A stretch of DNA of 64,000 nucleotides, taken from assembly GCF_024391045.1 (NCBI RefSeq), contig NZ_JANFCZ010000011.1, forward strand, positions 56,860 to 120,859, written 5' to 3'. Below the pieces are notes generated by a model that saw only the letters and a program-made list of their open reading frames with translations, was not told where the DNA came from and did not search any database. A program made the translations under genes and the position numbers. Position 1 is the stretch's first letter; each line of letters starts with the position of its first letter. This DNA comes from Pseudarthrobacter sulfonivorans (GTDB lineage: Bacteria > Actinomycetota > Actinomycetes > Actinomycetales > Micrococcaceae). Positions 25,798-34,441 of this stretch are shown here, piece after piece.

Positions 25798-26913
25798 CTA
25801 GACCAGGAAGGTACTCCGCAGCTGGGCGCCGAGCTGGCCGATCTCGGTCAGGAATCCGTCATGGCCGATCGGGGCTTCAATGACGTGGACGTCGACGTCA
25901 CCAGGCAGAGCATCCGCGAGCTCGCGGGACTGGGACGGGAAGTAGAGGCGGTCGCTGTCCACTGCGGCCACAAAGAACCTGGCCGTGGCACGGCTTAGGG
26001 CCTCGTCAAGGGAGCCCCGCCCGCGCGTGACGTCGTGGCTCATCAAGGCATCGGTGATGGCGATGTAACTGTTCGCGTCGAACCTGCCCACCAGCTTCCG
26101 GCCCTGGTGGTCGAGGTAGCTTTCCACCTGGTAGCGGCCGCGCTCCCCCAACGCCGCAGCTTTAAAAGGTGATTCGGGCAGCTGCGCCGAGCGTCCGAAT
26201 CGGCCGTCGAATTCCGCTGCGGAGCGGTAAGTGATGTGGGCTATGCGCCTGGCCAGCGCGAGGCCGTCCTCGGGCAGCGGACCGCCATAATAGTCGCCGT
26301 CGTTGAAGTTGGCGTCCTGCCGGATGGCCAGGGTCTGCGCCTGTGCGAAGGCGATTTGTTCCGCCGTGCTCGCGGCCCCCACGGAGATGACGGCGCAGCG
26401 CTGCACCCGCTCCGGAAAGGTGACGGCCCACTCCAGGGCGCGTGCCCCGCCCATTGAGCCGCCCAGCACCGCAAACCAGCTGTGGATGCCCAACTGGTCG
26501 GCCAACCTGGCCTCGGCCACCGTGGTGTCCCGCAGGGTTACCAGCGGGAACCGGGACCCCCACGGCTTTCCGTCCGGAGCTTCCGACGACGGCCCGGTGG
26601 ACCCGTAGCACCCGCCCACAATGTTGATGGACACCACGAAGAAGCGGTCCGTGTCCACCGGCGCGCCGGGGCCGGCCAGCTCTTCCCACCAGCCGGGCTC
26701 GTCGCTGTCGCCGCGGGTCACGTGTGTGCTGCCGGTCAGGGCGTGTTCGATCAGGATGGCGTTGGAGCCGTCCGCGTTCAGGGTGCCCCACGTTTCGTAC
26801 CCCAGGGTGACGTCAGGCAGGTAGCCGCCGGCTTCGAGTTCCAGGCCGCCGATGCTGGTGTAGCGGACCACGCCGTTTCCGGGAGCCGCCGTTCGGGAGA
26901 TGGTGATTGTCAT
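25798..26913 (-). CDS. metX: Homoserine O-acetyltransferase
   Basis: MetX activates homoserine by acylation for sulfur incorporation. The 371-residue alpha/beta-hydrolase-fold protein has the catalytic Ser S153 in LGGSMGGARALEW, Asp in VAAVDSDRLYFP and His in APIGHDGFL, plus SINIVGGCYGSTGPSS. Some family members use succinyl-CoA; acetyl-CoA is usual in actinobacteria and suits the adjacent metY. The ATG at 26913 is preceded by GAAGAGG and, 50 bases further up, by a SAM-IV riboswitch, so it should be shut down by SAM. It is downstream of metY on the same strand. Confidence 0.94.
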   Translation of the reverse strand: MTITISRTAAPGNGVVRYTSIGGLELEAGGYLPDVTLGYETWGTLNADGSNAILIEHALTGSTHVTRGDSDEPGWWEELAGPGAPVDTDRFFVVSINIVGGCYGSTGPSSEAPDGKPWGSRFPLVTLRDTTVAEARLADQLGIHSWFAVLGGSMGGARALEWAVTFPERVQRCAVISVGAASTAEQIAFAQAQTLAIRQDANFNDGDYYGGPLPEDGLALARRIAHITYRSAAEFDGRFGRSAQLPESPFKAAALGERGRYQVESYLDHQGRKLVGRFDANSYIAITDALMSHDVTRGRGSLDEALSRATARFFVAAVDSDRLYFPSQSRELADALPGDVDVHVIEAPIGHDGFLTEIGQLGAQLRSTFLV

Positions 26914-26962
26914 GGACTAGACCTCTTCTACGCGCTTGCCCGCCGTCAATTGACCGGCTGGC

Positions 26963-27043
26963 CAGGTCTTCACCCGGGGCACCCCACCACGGAAGAGGGT
27001 TGCCGGCCAGCAAGCCGGGGCTGTTGCTGGCACTCATGACCTG
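26963..27043 (-). promoter_or_regulatory. SAM-IV riboswitch
   Basis: On the minus strand a closing stem CAGGTC/GACCTG encloses the hallmark segments CATGAGTGCCAGC, CCCCGGCTTGCTGGCCGGC, CAACCCTC and GGTGGGGTGCCCCGGGTGA, in the order of the actinobacterial SAM-IV aptamer. It lies between metY and metX, 50 bases before the metX start, and is expected to reduce metX expression when SAM is abundant. Whether it acts on transcription or translation is not clear; no U-tract terminator is seen before the start. Confidence 0.87.
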
Positions 27044-27130
27044 CTTTGAGTGTACGAAACAGCCCCGGCGTATGGCTAAGCGTGTGACCGGTTATGACTT
27101 CACGGAATTGACTGGCGGGGCCGCCTCCGG

Positions 27131-28486
27131 CTAGCCGGCAGGAGTGTCCTGCCCCGAACCGGCGGCCTGACCTGCGCTCTTGGCTGCCCTGAAGCCGGCT
27201 TCGAGGTCGGCGATGATGTCATCGATGTGCTCGATGCCCACGGAAAGCCGGACCAGCCCCGGCGTCACGCCGGCGACGGCCTGCTGCTCGGCGGAGAGCT
27301 GGCTGTGCGTGGTGGAAGCAGGGTGGATGACCAGCGACCGGACGTCGCCGATGTTGGCCACGTGGGAGTGGAGCTCCAGGGCGTCCACGAAGCGTTTGCC
27401 TGCTTCCGCGCCGCCGGCAAGATTGAAGCCCACTACCGCGCCGGTGCCCTTGGGCCCGTACTTGAGCCCCCGCTCATACCAGGGGCTGGACGGCAGGCCC
27501 GCGTAGGCGACCGATTCGACGTCGTCCCTTGCCTCAAGCCAGCGCGCTACTTCGACGGCGTTTGCCACGTGCCGTTCCACCCTGAGGCTCAGCGTCTCCA
27601 CTCCCTGGGCAATCAGGAAGGCGTTGAACGGGGACACTGCCGAGCCCAGGTCGCGGAGCAGTTGGACGCGTGCCTTCAGGATGTAGGACAGGTTGGCGCC
27701 CAGGGCCCCGTCCGCGCCAAGATCCCGGGCGTAGACCAGGCCGTTATAGGTCGGGTCCGGGGTGTTGAAGCCGGGGTACCGGTCAGGGTCCTTGCCGAAG
27801 TCGAAATTGCCGGAGTCCACGATCACGCCGGCGATGGCCGAGCCGTGGCCGCCCAGGTACTTGGTGGCGGAGTGCACCACGATGTCCGCGCCCCACTCCA
27901 GCGGACGGATGAGGTAAGGCGTGGACAGGGTGTTGTCCACGATCAGCGGCACACCGGCCTCGTGCGCCGCCTGCGACACCCCTTCAATGTCCAGCACGTC
28001 CTGGCGCGGGTTCGATACCACCTCGGCGAAGAAGAGCTTGGTGTTCGGCTGCACGGCATCGCGCCACTGGTCAAGGTTGTCCGGGTCCGCCACAAACGTC
28101 ACTGAGATGCCGAACTTCTTCAGTGTGTGCGCCAGCAGGTTATAGGTGCCGCCGTAGAGGCTCGGGCTGGCCACCACGTGGTCCCCGGCCTCGGCGATGT
28201 TCAGGATGGCAAAGGTTTCCGCCGCCTGCCCCGAACTCAGCAGCAGGGCCCCGAGGCCGCCCTCCAGGCTGGCGATCCGCTGCTCCACGGCGTCCTGCGT
28301 GGGGTTGCCGATCCGGGTGTAGATCGGCGCGAGTTCTGCGAGCGCGAAGCGGTTGGCGGCGCTTTCCGCACTCGGAAAGACGAACGACGTCGTCTGGTAG
28401 ATCGGCAGTGCACGGGCACCGGTGGTGCCGTCCGGCTCCTGTCCAGCGTGGATCTGGCGGGTTTCGAAAGACCATCCGTTCGACAT
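27131..28486 (-). CDS. metY: O-acetylhomoserine sulfhydrylase
   Basis: A PLP enzyme that makes homocysteine from O-acetylhomoserine and sulfide. The 451-residue Cys/Met-metabolism family protein has IYTRIGNPTQDAVEQRIASLEGG, the PLP lysine K209 in VVHSATKYLGGHGS, and the upstream Asp in LIVDNTLSTPYL. Length and motifs fit the larger MetY subfamily, not MetB. It precedes metX on the same strand, with a SAM-IV riboswitch between them but none in its own 5' region. Confidence 0.95.
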   Translation of the reverse strand: MSNGWSFETRQIHAGQEPDGTTGARALPIYQTTSFVFPSAESAANRFALAELAPIYTRIGNPTQDAVEQRIASLEGGLGALLLSSGQAAETFAILNIAEAGDHVVASPSLYGGTYNLLAHTLKKFGISVTFVADPDNLDQWRDAVQPNTKLFFAEVVSNPRQDVLDIEGVSQAAHEAGVPLIVDNTLSTPYLIRPLEWGADIVVHSATKYLGGHGSAIAGVIVDSGNFDFGKDPDRYPGFNTPDPTYNGLVYARDLGADGALGANLSYILKARVQLLRDLGSAVSPFNAFLIAQGVETLSLRVERHVANAVEVARWLEARDDVESVAYAGLPSSPWYERGLKYGPKGTGAVVGFNLAGGAEAGKRFVDALELHSHVANIGDVRSLVIHPASTTHSQLSAEQQAVAGVTPGLVRLSVGIEHIDDIIADLEAGFRAAKSAGQAAGSGQDTPAG

Positions 28487-28637
28487 TCAGGGCTCCTTTG
28501 ACGGGGTGTGGCGCTGCACATGTGCGTTCAGTCTAGGAAGGCGCCCCCCACGGGCAACAGGATTGTGACGAAGGTGGTCGGCCGCCCGGTTTCAGCTCCG
28601 GCGGGCCGCGCTTCCTCGCCGGGAACGAAACAAAAAA

Positions 28638-28656
28638 CCGGGTAAGGCTACCCTTA
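28638..28656. promoter_or_regulatory. Possible DtxR/IdeR iron-box-like site
   Basis: The 19-mer at 28638-28656, whose right half is AGGCTACCCTTA, matches the consensus TWAGGTWAGSCTWACCTWA at 15 of 19 positions by eye; the left end is poor. It lies 37 bases before the VOC-family gene and about 150 bases upstream of metY on the other strand. It is tentative. Confidence 0.35.
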
Positions 28657-28692
28657 GCTGAGAGGGACATCACAAAGTGCCAAGATGATGGC

Positions 28693-29331
28693 ATGCGCAT
28701 GGATCACGTCTCTTACGCCTGTGAACAAGATGGCCTCGTTGCCACCACCGAACGTATTTCGTCTGCCCTCGGCGTTGAAGCCGTGAAGGGTGGAGTGCAT
28801 CCCCGTTTCGGAACCCGGAACATGATCATTCCGCTCGCCGGCCACAAGTACCTGGAAGTTGTAGAGGTCCTGAACCACCCCGCCTCGGACAAAGCTCCCT
28901 TTGGCCAGGCCGTCCGGGCCCGCTCCGAAGCCGGCGGCGGCTGGATGGGCTGGTGCGTCGAAGTGGACGATCTCGCCCCCTTCGAAGAACGCCTGGGCCG
29001 GGCCGCCGTCAATGGAAACCGGAAGTTTCCCGACGGCCGCGAGCTGATCTGGAAGCAGATCGGGATCCTGGGCCTCATCGCGGACCCGCAGGTTCCGTAC
29101 ATGCTCAAGTGGGAAGGCGACCCCGCCCTCCACCCGTCCAACGCTTACGAAAGCAACGTCAAGATGAGTTGCCTGACTATCGCCGGCTCTGCCGAACGCG
29201 TGACCGAATGGCTCGGGGAACCCGTCGAGAAGCCCCTGGAGGACGTGGCTGTTGAGTGGGTCGCCCCTAAGGGAACGCCGGGCATCCTGTCCGTGACCTT
29301 CGAAACTGCCACGGGGGCAGTCACCATCTGA
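28693..29331 (+). CDS. VOC-superfamily glyoxalase-like protein
   Basis: 212 residues with an N-terminal MRMDHVSYACEQDG start typical of the Glyoxalase_3-like branch. Paired beta-alpha-beta-beta-beta modules can be read around HPRFGTRNMIIPLAGHKYLEVVEVL and the second half. Possible metal ligands are H5, E58-type Glu and later acidic residues. The substrate is unknown. Two in-frame ATGs (28693, 28699) are possible. An iron-box-like sequence lies upstream, and a probable bidirectional terminator lies between it and the convergent CPBP gene. Confidence 0.78.
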   Translation: MRMDHVSYACEQDGLVATTERISSALGVEAVKGGVHPRFGTRNMIIPLAGHKYLEVVEVLNHPASDKAPFGQAVRARSEAGGGWMGWCVEVDDLAPFEERLGRAAVNGNRKFPDGRELIWKQIGILGLIADPQVPYMLKWEGDPALHPSNAYESNVKMSCLTIAGSAERVTEWLGEPVEKPLEDVAVEWVAPKGTPGILSVTFETATGAVTI

Positions 29332-29388
29332 CGATCCCTTCCTGACCGGTTTCCGGTCGCCCGGGCAGCGTCGCCCGGATTCCATCTT

Positions 29389-29436
29389 CGGCCGCTATCA
29401 GCAGGTGCCAACGCCGTCACCCGCTGATGGCGGCCG
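29389..29436. terminator. Convergent-gene hairpin
   Basis: Arms 29389-29402 (CGGCCGCTATCAGC) and 29423-29436 (GCTGATGGCGGCCG) pair with one mismatch and a 20-base loop. It sits between the stops of the convergent VOC and CPBP genes. Confidence 0.6.
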
Positions 29437-29445
29437 AATTACTTT

Positions 29446-30243
29446 TCAGCCCAGGCCTACCGCCCGGCCAAAGAGGCTGAAGCCCACAAACGCGACGATG
29501 TCCAGCAGCGCGTGCGCGACCACCAGTGGCATGACCCGCTTCGTCCTGGTGTAGAGCCAGGCGAACACCACCCCCATGACCGCGTTGCCGATGAAGGGCC
29601 CGAACCCCTGGTAGAGGTGGTAACTGCCCCGAAGCACGGCGCTGGTGAAAATCGCCAGCGGAACGCTCCAGCCGAACTTGCCGAACCGGTCCAGCAGGTA
29701 GCCCACCACAATGACTTCCTCCACCACTGCATGCCTCAGCGCGGAGAGAATCAGGACAGGAATGGTCCACCAGTGGGCATCCAGGGCGCTGGGGATGATG
29801 GCTGTGGTGATCCCCAGCGCACGGCCTGCGGCGTAGAGTCCCAGCGACGGAATCCCGATAAGCGCTGCCAGGCCCAGGCCCTGCAGCAGGTCGCGGCCGG
29901 GCCGGGCGAAATTGAACCCCAGTTTCTGGAAGGCCGATCTCCCCGGCGTGCCCGCGCCCGTGGCCGTGCCCGCGCCCGTGGCCGTCTGGCGCTGGTCGGT
30001 AAGGAAGTAGATGACCAGCAGGACGGGCACCAGCGCAAAAACGATATCCAGCAACTGGTAGGTGAGGTCAAAGTATTCGCGCGAACTCCGCGACTGGTTC
30101 AGCGTGGACGTTCCCTCGGCCAGCGGCGCCCGCGACATCTTGTCCAGCAACTGCACCACTGAATAAACGGCTGACTGTCCCAGGGACAGCCCCAGCACAA
30201 TCCAGACTTCAAACCGCAACCGACGGCGGGAGGGAACCAACAT
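29446..30243 (-). CDS. CPBP-family intramembrane metalloprotease homologue
   Basis: 265 residues with about seven helices. The CPBP/Abi core is present: HAVVEEVIVVGYLL (E175-E176), GSYHLYQGFGP (H209) and the last motif NAVMGVVFAW...HALLD. In most members the first motif is EExxxR; here the Arg position is Val, so peptidase activity is not assured. A cytosolic loop near residues 88-100 is a Thr/Gly/Ala repeat (TATGAGTATGAGT) coded by two copies of an 18-base unit at 29948-29983. The ATG at 30243 (MLVPSRRR) fits; in-frame sequence upstream is not homologous. Confidence 0.8.
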   Translation of the reverse strand: MLVPSRRRLRFEVWIVLGLSLGQSAVYSVVQLLDKMSRAPLAEGTSTLNQSRSSREYFDLTYQLLDIVFALVPVLLVIYFLTDQRQTATGAGTATGAGTPGRSAFQKLGFNFARPGRDLLQGLGLAALIGIPSLGLYAAGRALGITTAIIPSALDAHWWTIPVLILSALRHAVVEEVIVVGYLLDRFGKFGWSVPLAIFTSAVLRGSYHLYQGFGPFIGNAVMGVVFAWLYTRTKRVMPLVVAHALLDIVAFVGFSLFGRAVGLG

Positions 30244-30351
30244 GGTTCCATCTTGCCTGCAGTTACTGGTTCTTTGCTGGTTACGTGACACCCGCTGCGT
30301 CGGAGGGCGCCCGCGCCCGCGCAGGGGTTCCGACACTTATGCTTGGGCCTT

Positions 30352-31032
30352 ATGAGCGAGCCAGGGAAAATCATCATGATCCGGCACGGCCAGTCCGCGG
30401 CCAACGTGGATACCACCATCTATAACCGGATCCCGGACTATCGGATTCCGCTGACTCCCCTGGGCCTGGTCCAGGCCGCGGCGGCCGGCGAACGGATCCG
30501 CCGGGAACTGGACGGCCGGCAGGTGTGTGTCTACGTATCCCCCTACCTGCGGGCCTACCAGACCTTGGAGGCCCTCAAACTGGGTCATCTCACGGAGCGT
30601 GTAATCGAGGAGCCGAGGCTCCGCGAACAGGACTGGGCCAACTTCCAGATCAGCGACGAGATCGAGGACCAGAAGGAGCTCCGCAACGCCTACGGCCATT
30701 TCTTCTACCGGTTCCGGGAGGGCGAATCCGGCTCGGACGTCTACGACCGGATCTCATCCTTCATGGAGACCCTGCACCGGCACTGGTCCAAGCCCGACTA
30801 CGCCCCGAATGCCCTGCTGGTAACCCACGGCCTCACCATGCGGCTGTTCTGCATGCGCTGGTTCCACTGGTCCGTGGAGTATTTTGAGAGCCTTAACAAC
30901 CCGAACAACGCCGAGGTCCGTACCCTGGTGCGCACTGAACTCGGCAAGTATGAACTCGATACTCCGTTCACCCAGTGGGTGGACCGGCGGGTGGACGAGA
31001 CTGTCCTCGATGCGCCGCCCGTCATGTACTAG
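30352..31032 (+). CDS. Histidine phosphatase family protein
   Basis: 226 residues. The catalytic IIMIRHGQSAANVD (RHG motif) lies near the N-terminus, with VYVSPYLRAYQTLEAL, a conserved Glu in EEPRLREQDWANF, and the second His in LLVTHGLTMRLF. This phosphoglycerate-mutase-like family acts on varied phosphoesters, and the substrate is not evident. The ATG at 30352 is chosen over a TTG three codons upstream. Its TAG shares the palindrome CTAG with the stop of the convergent DeoR gene, so the two genes overlap tail to tail by four bases. Confidence 0.87.
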   Translation: MSEPGKIIMIRHGQSAANVDTTIYNRIPDYRIPLTPLGLVQAAAAGERIRRELDGRQVCVYVSPYLRAYQTLEALKLGHLTERVIEEPRLREQDWANFQISDEIEDQKELRNAYGHFFYRFREGESGSDVYDRISSFMETLHRHWSKPDYAPNALLVTHGLTMRLFCMRWFHWSVEYFESLNNPNNAEVRTLVRTELGKYELDTPFTQWVDRRVDETVLDAPPVMY

Positions 31033-31826
31033 TGCGGCTGCTGTGGCGCCACAATCACCTCGGTGCCGTTGGCCTCGAAGGCTGCCTTGGCGTCCGCTGA
31101 GATGCCGGCATCGGTAATCAACCGGCTGAACTCGTAGCCGTCCATGGTCGCGAAGGCCCTGACCCCCACCTTGGACGAGTCGGCCAGTACGTAGGAAATC
31201 CGGGCACGGCTGGCAAGGAGGGCGTTTACCGATGCTTCGCCTTCGCCGGTATTGGTGGGCCCCACCACGGGGTCGATGCCGTTCACACCGATGAACGCGA
31301 TGTCCAAGACCACCTTCTGCATGATGATGTCCGTATACGGCCCCACCAGCTCATACGAGCGCGGATTCAGGATGCCCCCTGTCACCATGACCTTGATGTT
31401 GGGCCGGACGGCCAGCTGCGAAGCGATGTTGATGGCGTTGGTAACCACCGTCAGTGTGGGCTGGTTCGCCGGAGCGTTGAGGTCCTCACGGGTCGCCAGG
31501 ATCTGTGCGAGGGCGGTGCTGGTGGTACCGCCACAGAGCCCGATCACGGCGCCCGGTGAAATCAGGGCCGAGGCAGCCTGGGCAATCTGTTCCTTGGCTT
31601 CGGCATGGTCGTCACGGTTGTAGCGCCCGGGCAGGTCGTAGGCCAGGGCCCCGATGGTGGCCCCGCCCCGGGTCCGCGTCAGCAGCCGCCGGTTGGCCAG
31701 GCTGTCCAGGTCCCGCCGCGCTGTAGCTGGCGAGACGCCCAGCTGGGTGACGATCTCCTCGACCTCAACCTGGCCGGTTCTTGCGAGGATATCCAGGATG
31801 GCCGTCAGGCGGTCAGTGCGGGTCAT
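31029..31826 (-). CDS. DeoR/GlpR-family transcriptional regulator
   Basis: 265 residues. The N-terminal winged HTH RLTAILDILARTGQVEVEEIVTQLGVSPATARRDLDSLANRRLLTRTRGGA is the DeoR signature, followed by the DeoRC sugar-phosphate-sensing domain with LCGGTTSTALAQIL, TVVTNAINIA and DIAFIGVNGID. Members usually repress sugar or polyol catabolism, but no such genes are next to it here. ATG 31826 is preferred over TTG 31844. The upstream region carries repeated CAAACGATCA elements, consistent with autoregulation. Confidence 0.9.
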   Translation of the reverse strand: MTRTDRLTAILDILARTGQVEVEEIVTQLGVSPATARRDLDSLANRRLLTRTRGGATIGALAYDLPGRYNRDDHAEAKEQIAQAASALISPGAVIGLCGGTTSTALAQILATREDLNAPANQPTLTVVTNAINIASQLAVRPNIKVMVTGGILNPRSYELVGPYTDIIMQKVVLDIAFIGVNGIDPVVGPTNTGEGEASVNALLASRARISYVLADSSKVGVRAFATMDGYEFSRLITDAGISADAKAAFEANGTEVIVAPQQPH

Positions 31827-31841
31827 GGGGCCTTTCAACGT

Positions 31842-31910
31842 CAAACGATCACCAAAATGTGACGTTTTCTGATCATATCAGACCCAAACGATCATATGAC
31901 GTCATTTTGG
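31842..31910. promoter_or_regulatory. Candidate DeoR-regulator operator region
   Basis: CAAACGATCA occurs twice as a direct repeat (31842-31851 and 31885-31894). Between and around the copies are TCTGATCATATCAGA (an imperfect palindrome), ATGACGTCAT (perfect palindrome), and CCAAAATG facing CATTTTGG. The region is AT-rich against a GC-rich background and lies just upstream of the DeoR gene start. Confidence 0.65.
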
Positions 31911-31971
31911 CGCATCAGCGGTCTCTAGCCGACACCCGATTTTAGAGCGTTTCCGGCGTACCGGCAGCCGG

Positions 31972-33183
31972 TTAGCGGGCCCGAACGCCGGCCCGCCAGA
32001 CAGCGTGCGTGAGCGGCATGCCCGGACGGTAGGCGAGATGCGTGGCGGACGGTGCGTTCAACATGTGCAGATCCGCCCGGTGCCCGACGGCGAGGGATCC
32101 CACCGCACGCTCGCCGTCGGCGTCGTTCCCTGTTTCCCGGTGCAGCGCAAGCGCGCCTCCGTACGTCGCGGCACGCACGGCCTCGTGGACACTGAGGCGC
32201 ATCTGCAGCACGGCCGTGGCCACACAGAACGCCATGGAACTGGTGTAGGAAGTACCGGGGTTGGCGTTGGAGGCCAGCGCCACCTGAACCCCCGCATCCA
32301 GCAGCTCACGCCCGGACGCCAGCGGCTGCCTCGTGGACAGGTCGCAGGCCGGCAGGCAGGTGGCTACGGTCCCCCGCCGCCCGGTGCCTGCCGCGGCATC
32401 CCAACCCGCCCAGCTGTCCGCGAGCGCCGCGACATCAGCGGGCGCCAGGTAGTTCACGTGGTCCACGCTCGCCGCGTCCAGCTCCACCGCCAGGCGGACA
32501 CCCGGCCCGATGCCGAGCTGGTTGCCGTGAACCCGTATTCCGAGTCCGGCAGCCCGGGAGGCGGCCAGCACCCGGCGGGACTGTTCCGCGGTGAAGGCCC
32601 CTTCCTCGCAGAAGACATCCGCCCAGCGGACATAGGGCCGCACGGCGTCCAGCATGGGCCCGCAGACAAGGTCGGTGTAGGCATCCGGGTCCGACCCTGC
32701 CGGCACCAGGTGCGCGCCGAGGTAGGTGACTTCGTCAGCCACCGTGGAGGCGATCCTGGCGCTGCGCGCCTCCTGCTCAACGTCCAGCCCGTAGCCGGTT
32801 TTTGTTTCCAGGTACGTGGTGCCCTGGGCGACGGCCTCGGACACCCGCGCCATGGCAAGCCTGGTGAGGTCATAGTCGGAGGTCTGCCGGGTGGCGTCCA
32901 CCGTCACGGCAATGCCGCCCGCGGAGTAGGTCTCCCCCGCCATCCGTGCCTCGAACTCGGCGGTGCGGTCGCCGGCGAAGACGAGGTGCGTGTGGGAATC
33001 CACCCAGCCGGGGAGCACGGCCCGGCCGCCGGCGTCCACTTCATCATCTGCGGCGGGAGCGTCGCTGGCGGCGCCCAGCCAGGCGATCCGCTCACCCTCG
33101 ATCACTATGGCGGCGTTTTTCAGGACCCGGTGCTCCAGGTCCTGCGTCATCAGTTCGGCGATGTTGGTGATCAGGGTGCTCAT
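31972..33183 (-). CDS. hutI: Imidazolonepropionase
   Basis: HutI opens the imidazolone ring in histidine degradation. The 403-residue amidohydrolase has the metal-binding H64-x-H66 in GWVDSHTHLVF, AGDRTAEFEARMAGETYSAGGI, LETKTGYGLD and VHGNQLGIGPG, and the later ASNANPGTSYTSSM. ATG 33183 matches the usual N-terminus; in-frame upstream sequence belongs to the neighbouring oxidoreductase DNA. It lies 11 bases after the stop of the frameshifted FAD oxidoreductase gene. No hutH or hutU is in the window. Confidence 0.88.
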   Translation of the reverse strand: MSTLITNIAELMTQDLEHRVLKNAAIVIEGERIAWLGAASDAPAADDEVDAGGRAVLPGWVDSHTHLVFAGDRTAEFEARMAGETYSAGGIAVTVDATRQTSDYDLTRLAMARVSEAVAQGTTYLETKTGYGLDVEQEARSARIASTVADEVTYLGAHLVPAGSDPDAYTDLVCGPMLDAVRPYVRWADVFCEEGAFTAEQSRRVLAASRAAGLGIRVHGNQLGIGPGVRLAVELDAASVDHVNYLAPADVAALADSWAGWDAAAGTGRRGTVATCLPACDLSTRQPLASGRELLDAGVQVALASNANPGTSYTSSMAFCVATAVLQMRLSVHEAVRAATYGGALALHRETGNDADGERAVGSLAVGHRADLHMLNAPSATHLAYRPGMPLTHAVWRAGVRAR

Positions 33184-33194
33184 GGCACCATTCT

Positions 33195-34374
33195 TCAGCG
33201 CCGGATGGACCAGCGGGTGGCCGCCAGCGCCTCCGCTGTCCGGGATTCCGGACCGGCCCCGCCGCCTGCGCTTGGTTCCGTGCCATGCCCTGGGCCCTCC
33301 GCTGTGCCTTGTCCGGTTCCGTGCCCTGTTCCGTGCCCGGTGCCCTGTCCGGCCAGAATTTGGGCTGCCGCCAACTCCGCCATCGCCGCGGACGTCTGGA
33401 AGCCGTACCCGCCCTGGCCTGCGAGCCAGTAGAACCCGGGCGCCTCGGCATCGAACCCTGCCACCGGTATGCCGTCGGCCGCCTCCGTCCGGAGACCCGT
33501 CCACGCACTGCGGACACCGCTGATTCCGAGAGTGGTCACCTGGTTCAGCTTCGCGACCAGGCGCTCGACATCACCGGGCCGCGGCTGCGCGTCCTCGGGG
33601 CCGCTGGGCACCGCTTCCGACGGCGAGATCAGCACGCCGTCGCCCTCCCGCCGGAAGTAGAACGACTTGTCTGCCGCCGCAACCATGGGGCTGTGCTCCG
33701 GAAGTGAGTGTTCGACGCCGGCAATCGCCGCAGTGCGCCGGTACGGCTGCAGTCCGAGCTTCTCCACGCCGCTGATGACGGCGACCTCGTCAGCCCAGGC
33801 GCCGGCTGCGTTGACCATCACCGCGGCCTCGAACCCCTCTTGGCCGGCGCCGACTTGCCATCCCGAGCCCAGCCTTTGGGCGGAATGCACGCGGGCGCCG
33901 GTGATGATGGCTGCGCCGGCGGCTTCGGCCAACTGCCGGTGGTCGGCCAGCAGCACCGGGGCATCGCAACCGAACGAGCCGGAATCGAGGCCGGCGGCGG
34001 CGAACGACTCCGGCACCAACGCAGGGCACAGCTCCAGGGCCCTCGGCGTGGGTAATGCGTTTCATCTCGCCGCTGGCCTCAGCCACAACGGACTCCTCGG
34101 TCCCGATCAGCATAAAACTGCGCGGCGACAGGACGGGGTGCGGCAGTTCCGCGTCCCGGGCCGCCATCAGGTGGAGCGTGCGGCGGGTCAGTTCCTGGAC
34201 GACGGCGGGGCCATAGCTGGGGATCAATTGCCGGGCCGAACGGGAGGAGGTGTGGTGCGCCAACTCCTGTTCGGCTTCGACCAGGGCCACGGAACATTTG
34301 CCGGCGAGTGCGGACGCCAGGGAGAGGCCTGCGATGCCGCCGCCGACGATCAGGACATCATAATGGGCTGCCAT
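33195..34374 (-). pseudogene. FAD-dependent (DAO-type) oxidoreductase, frameshifted
   Basis: The N-terminal part (ATG 34374, MAAHYDVLIVGGGIAGLSLASAL) is a dinucleotide-binding DAO-family start. It stays homologous up to MKRITHAEG, then goes out of frame. The rest (LVPESFAAAGLDSG... to FYWLAGQGGYGFQTSAAM) continues in another frame to the stop at 33195. The span is 1180 bases, one more than a multiple of three. Removing one base from the GGGCCC run at 34037-34042 restores continuous reading (EGLELCPALVPES). The substrate would be an amino or hydroxy acid. The C-terminal tail has a GTGHGTGHGTGQGT repeat. Real inactivation or a sequencing error are both possible. Confidence 0.85.
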
Positions 34375-34441
34375 GGCTCCATCTTTGCAGAGTTGCCCGG
34401 CTGCCGCGCCTGGATTCCTGACTCTTTGTTTGCGTGTTTGG

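Noticed and set aside
31972..33504. Extended 510-residue reading of hutI from 33504
   Set aside because: The first 107 residues are out-of-frame DNA of the FAD oxidoreductase; the amidohydrolase family starts at 33183.
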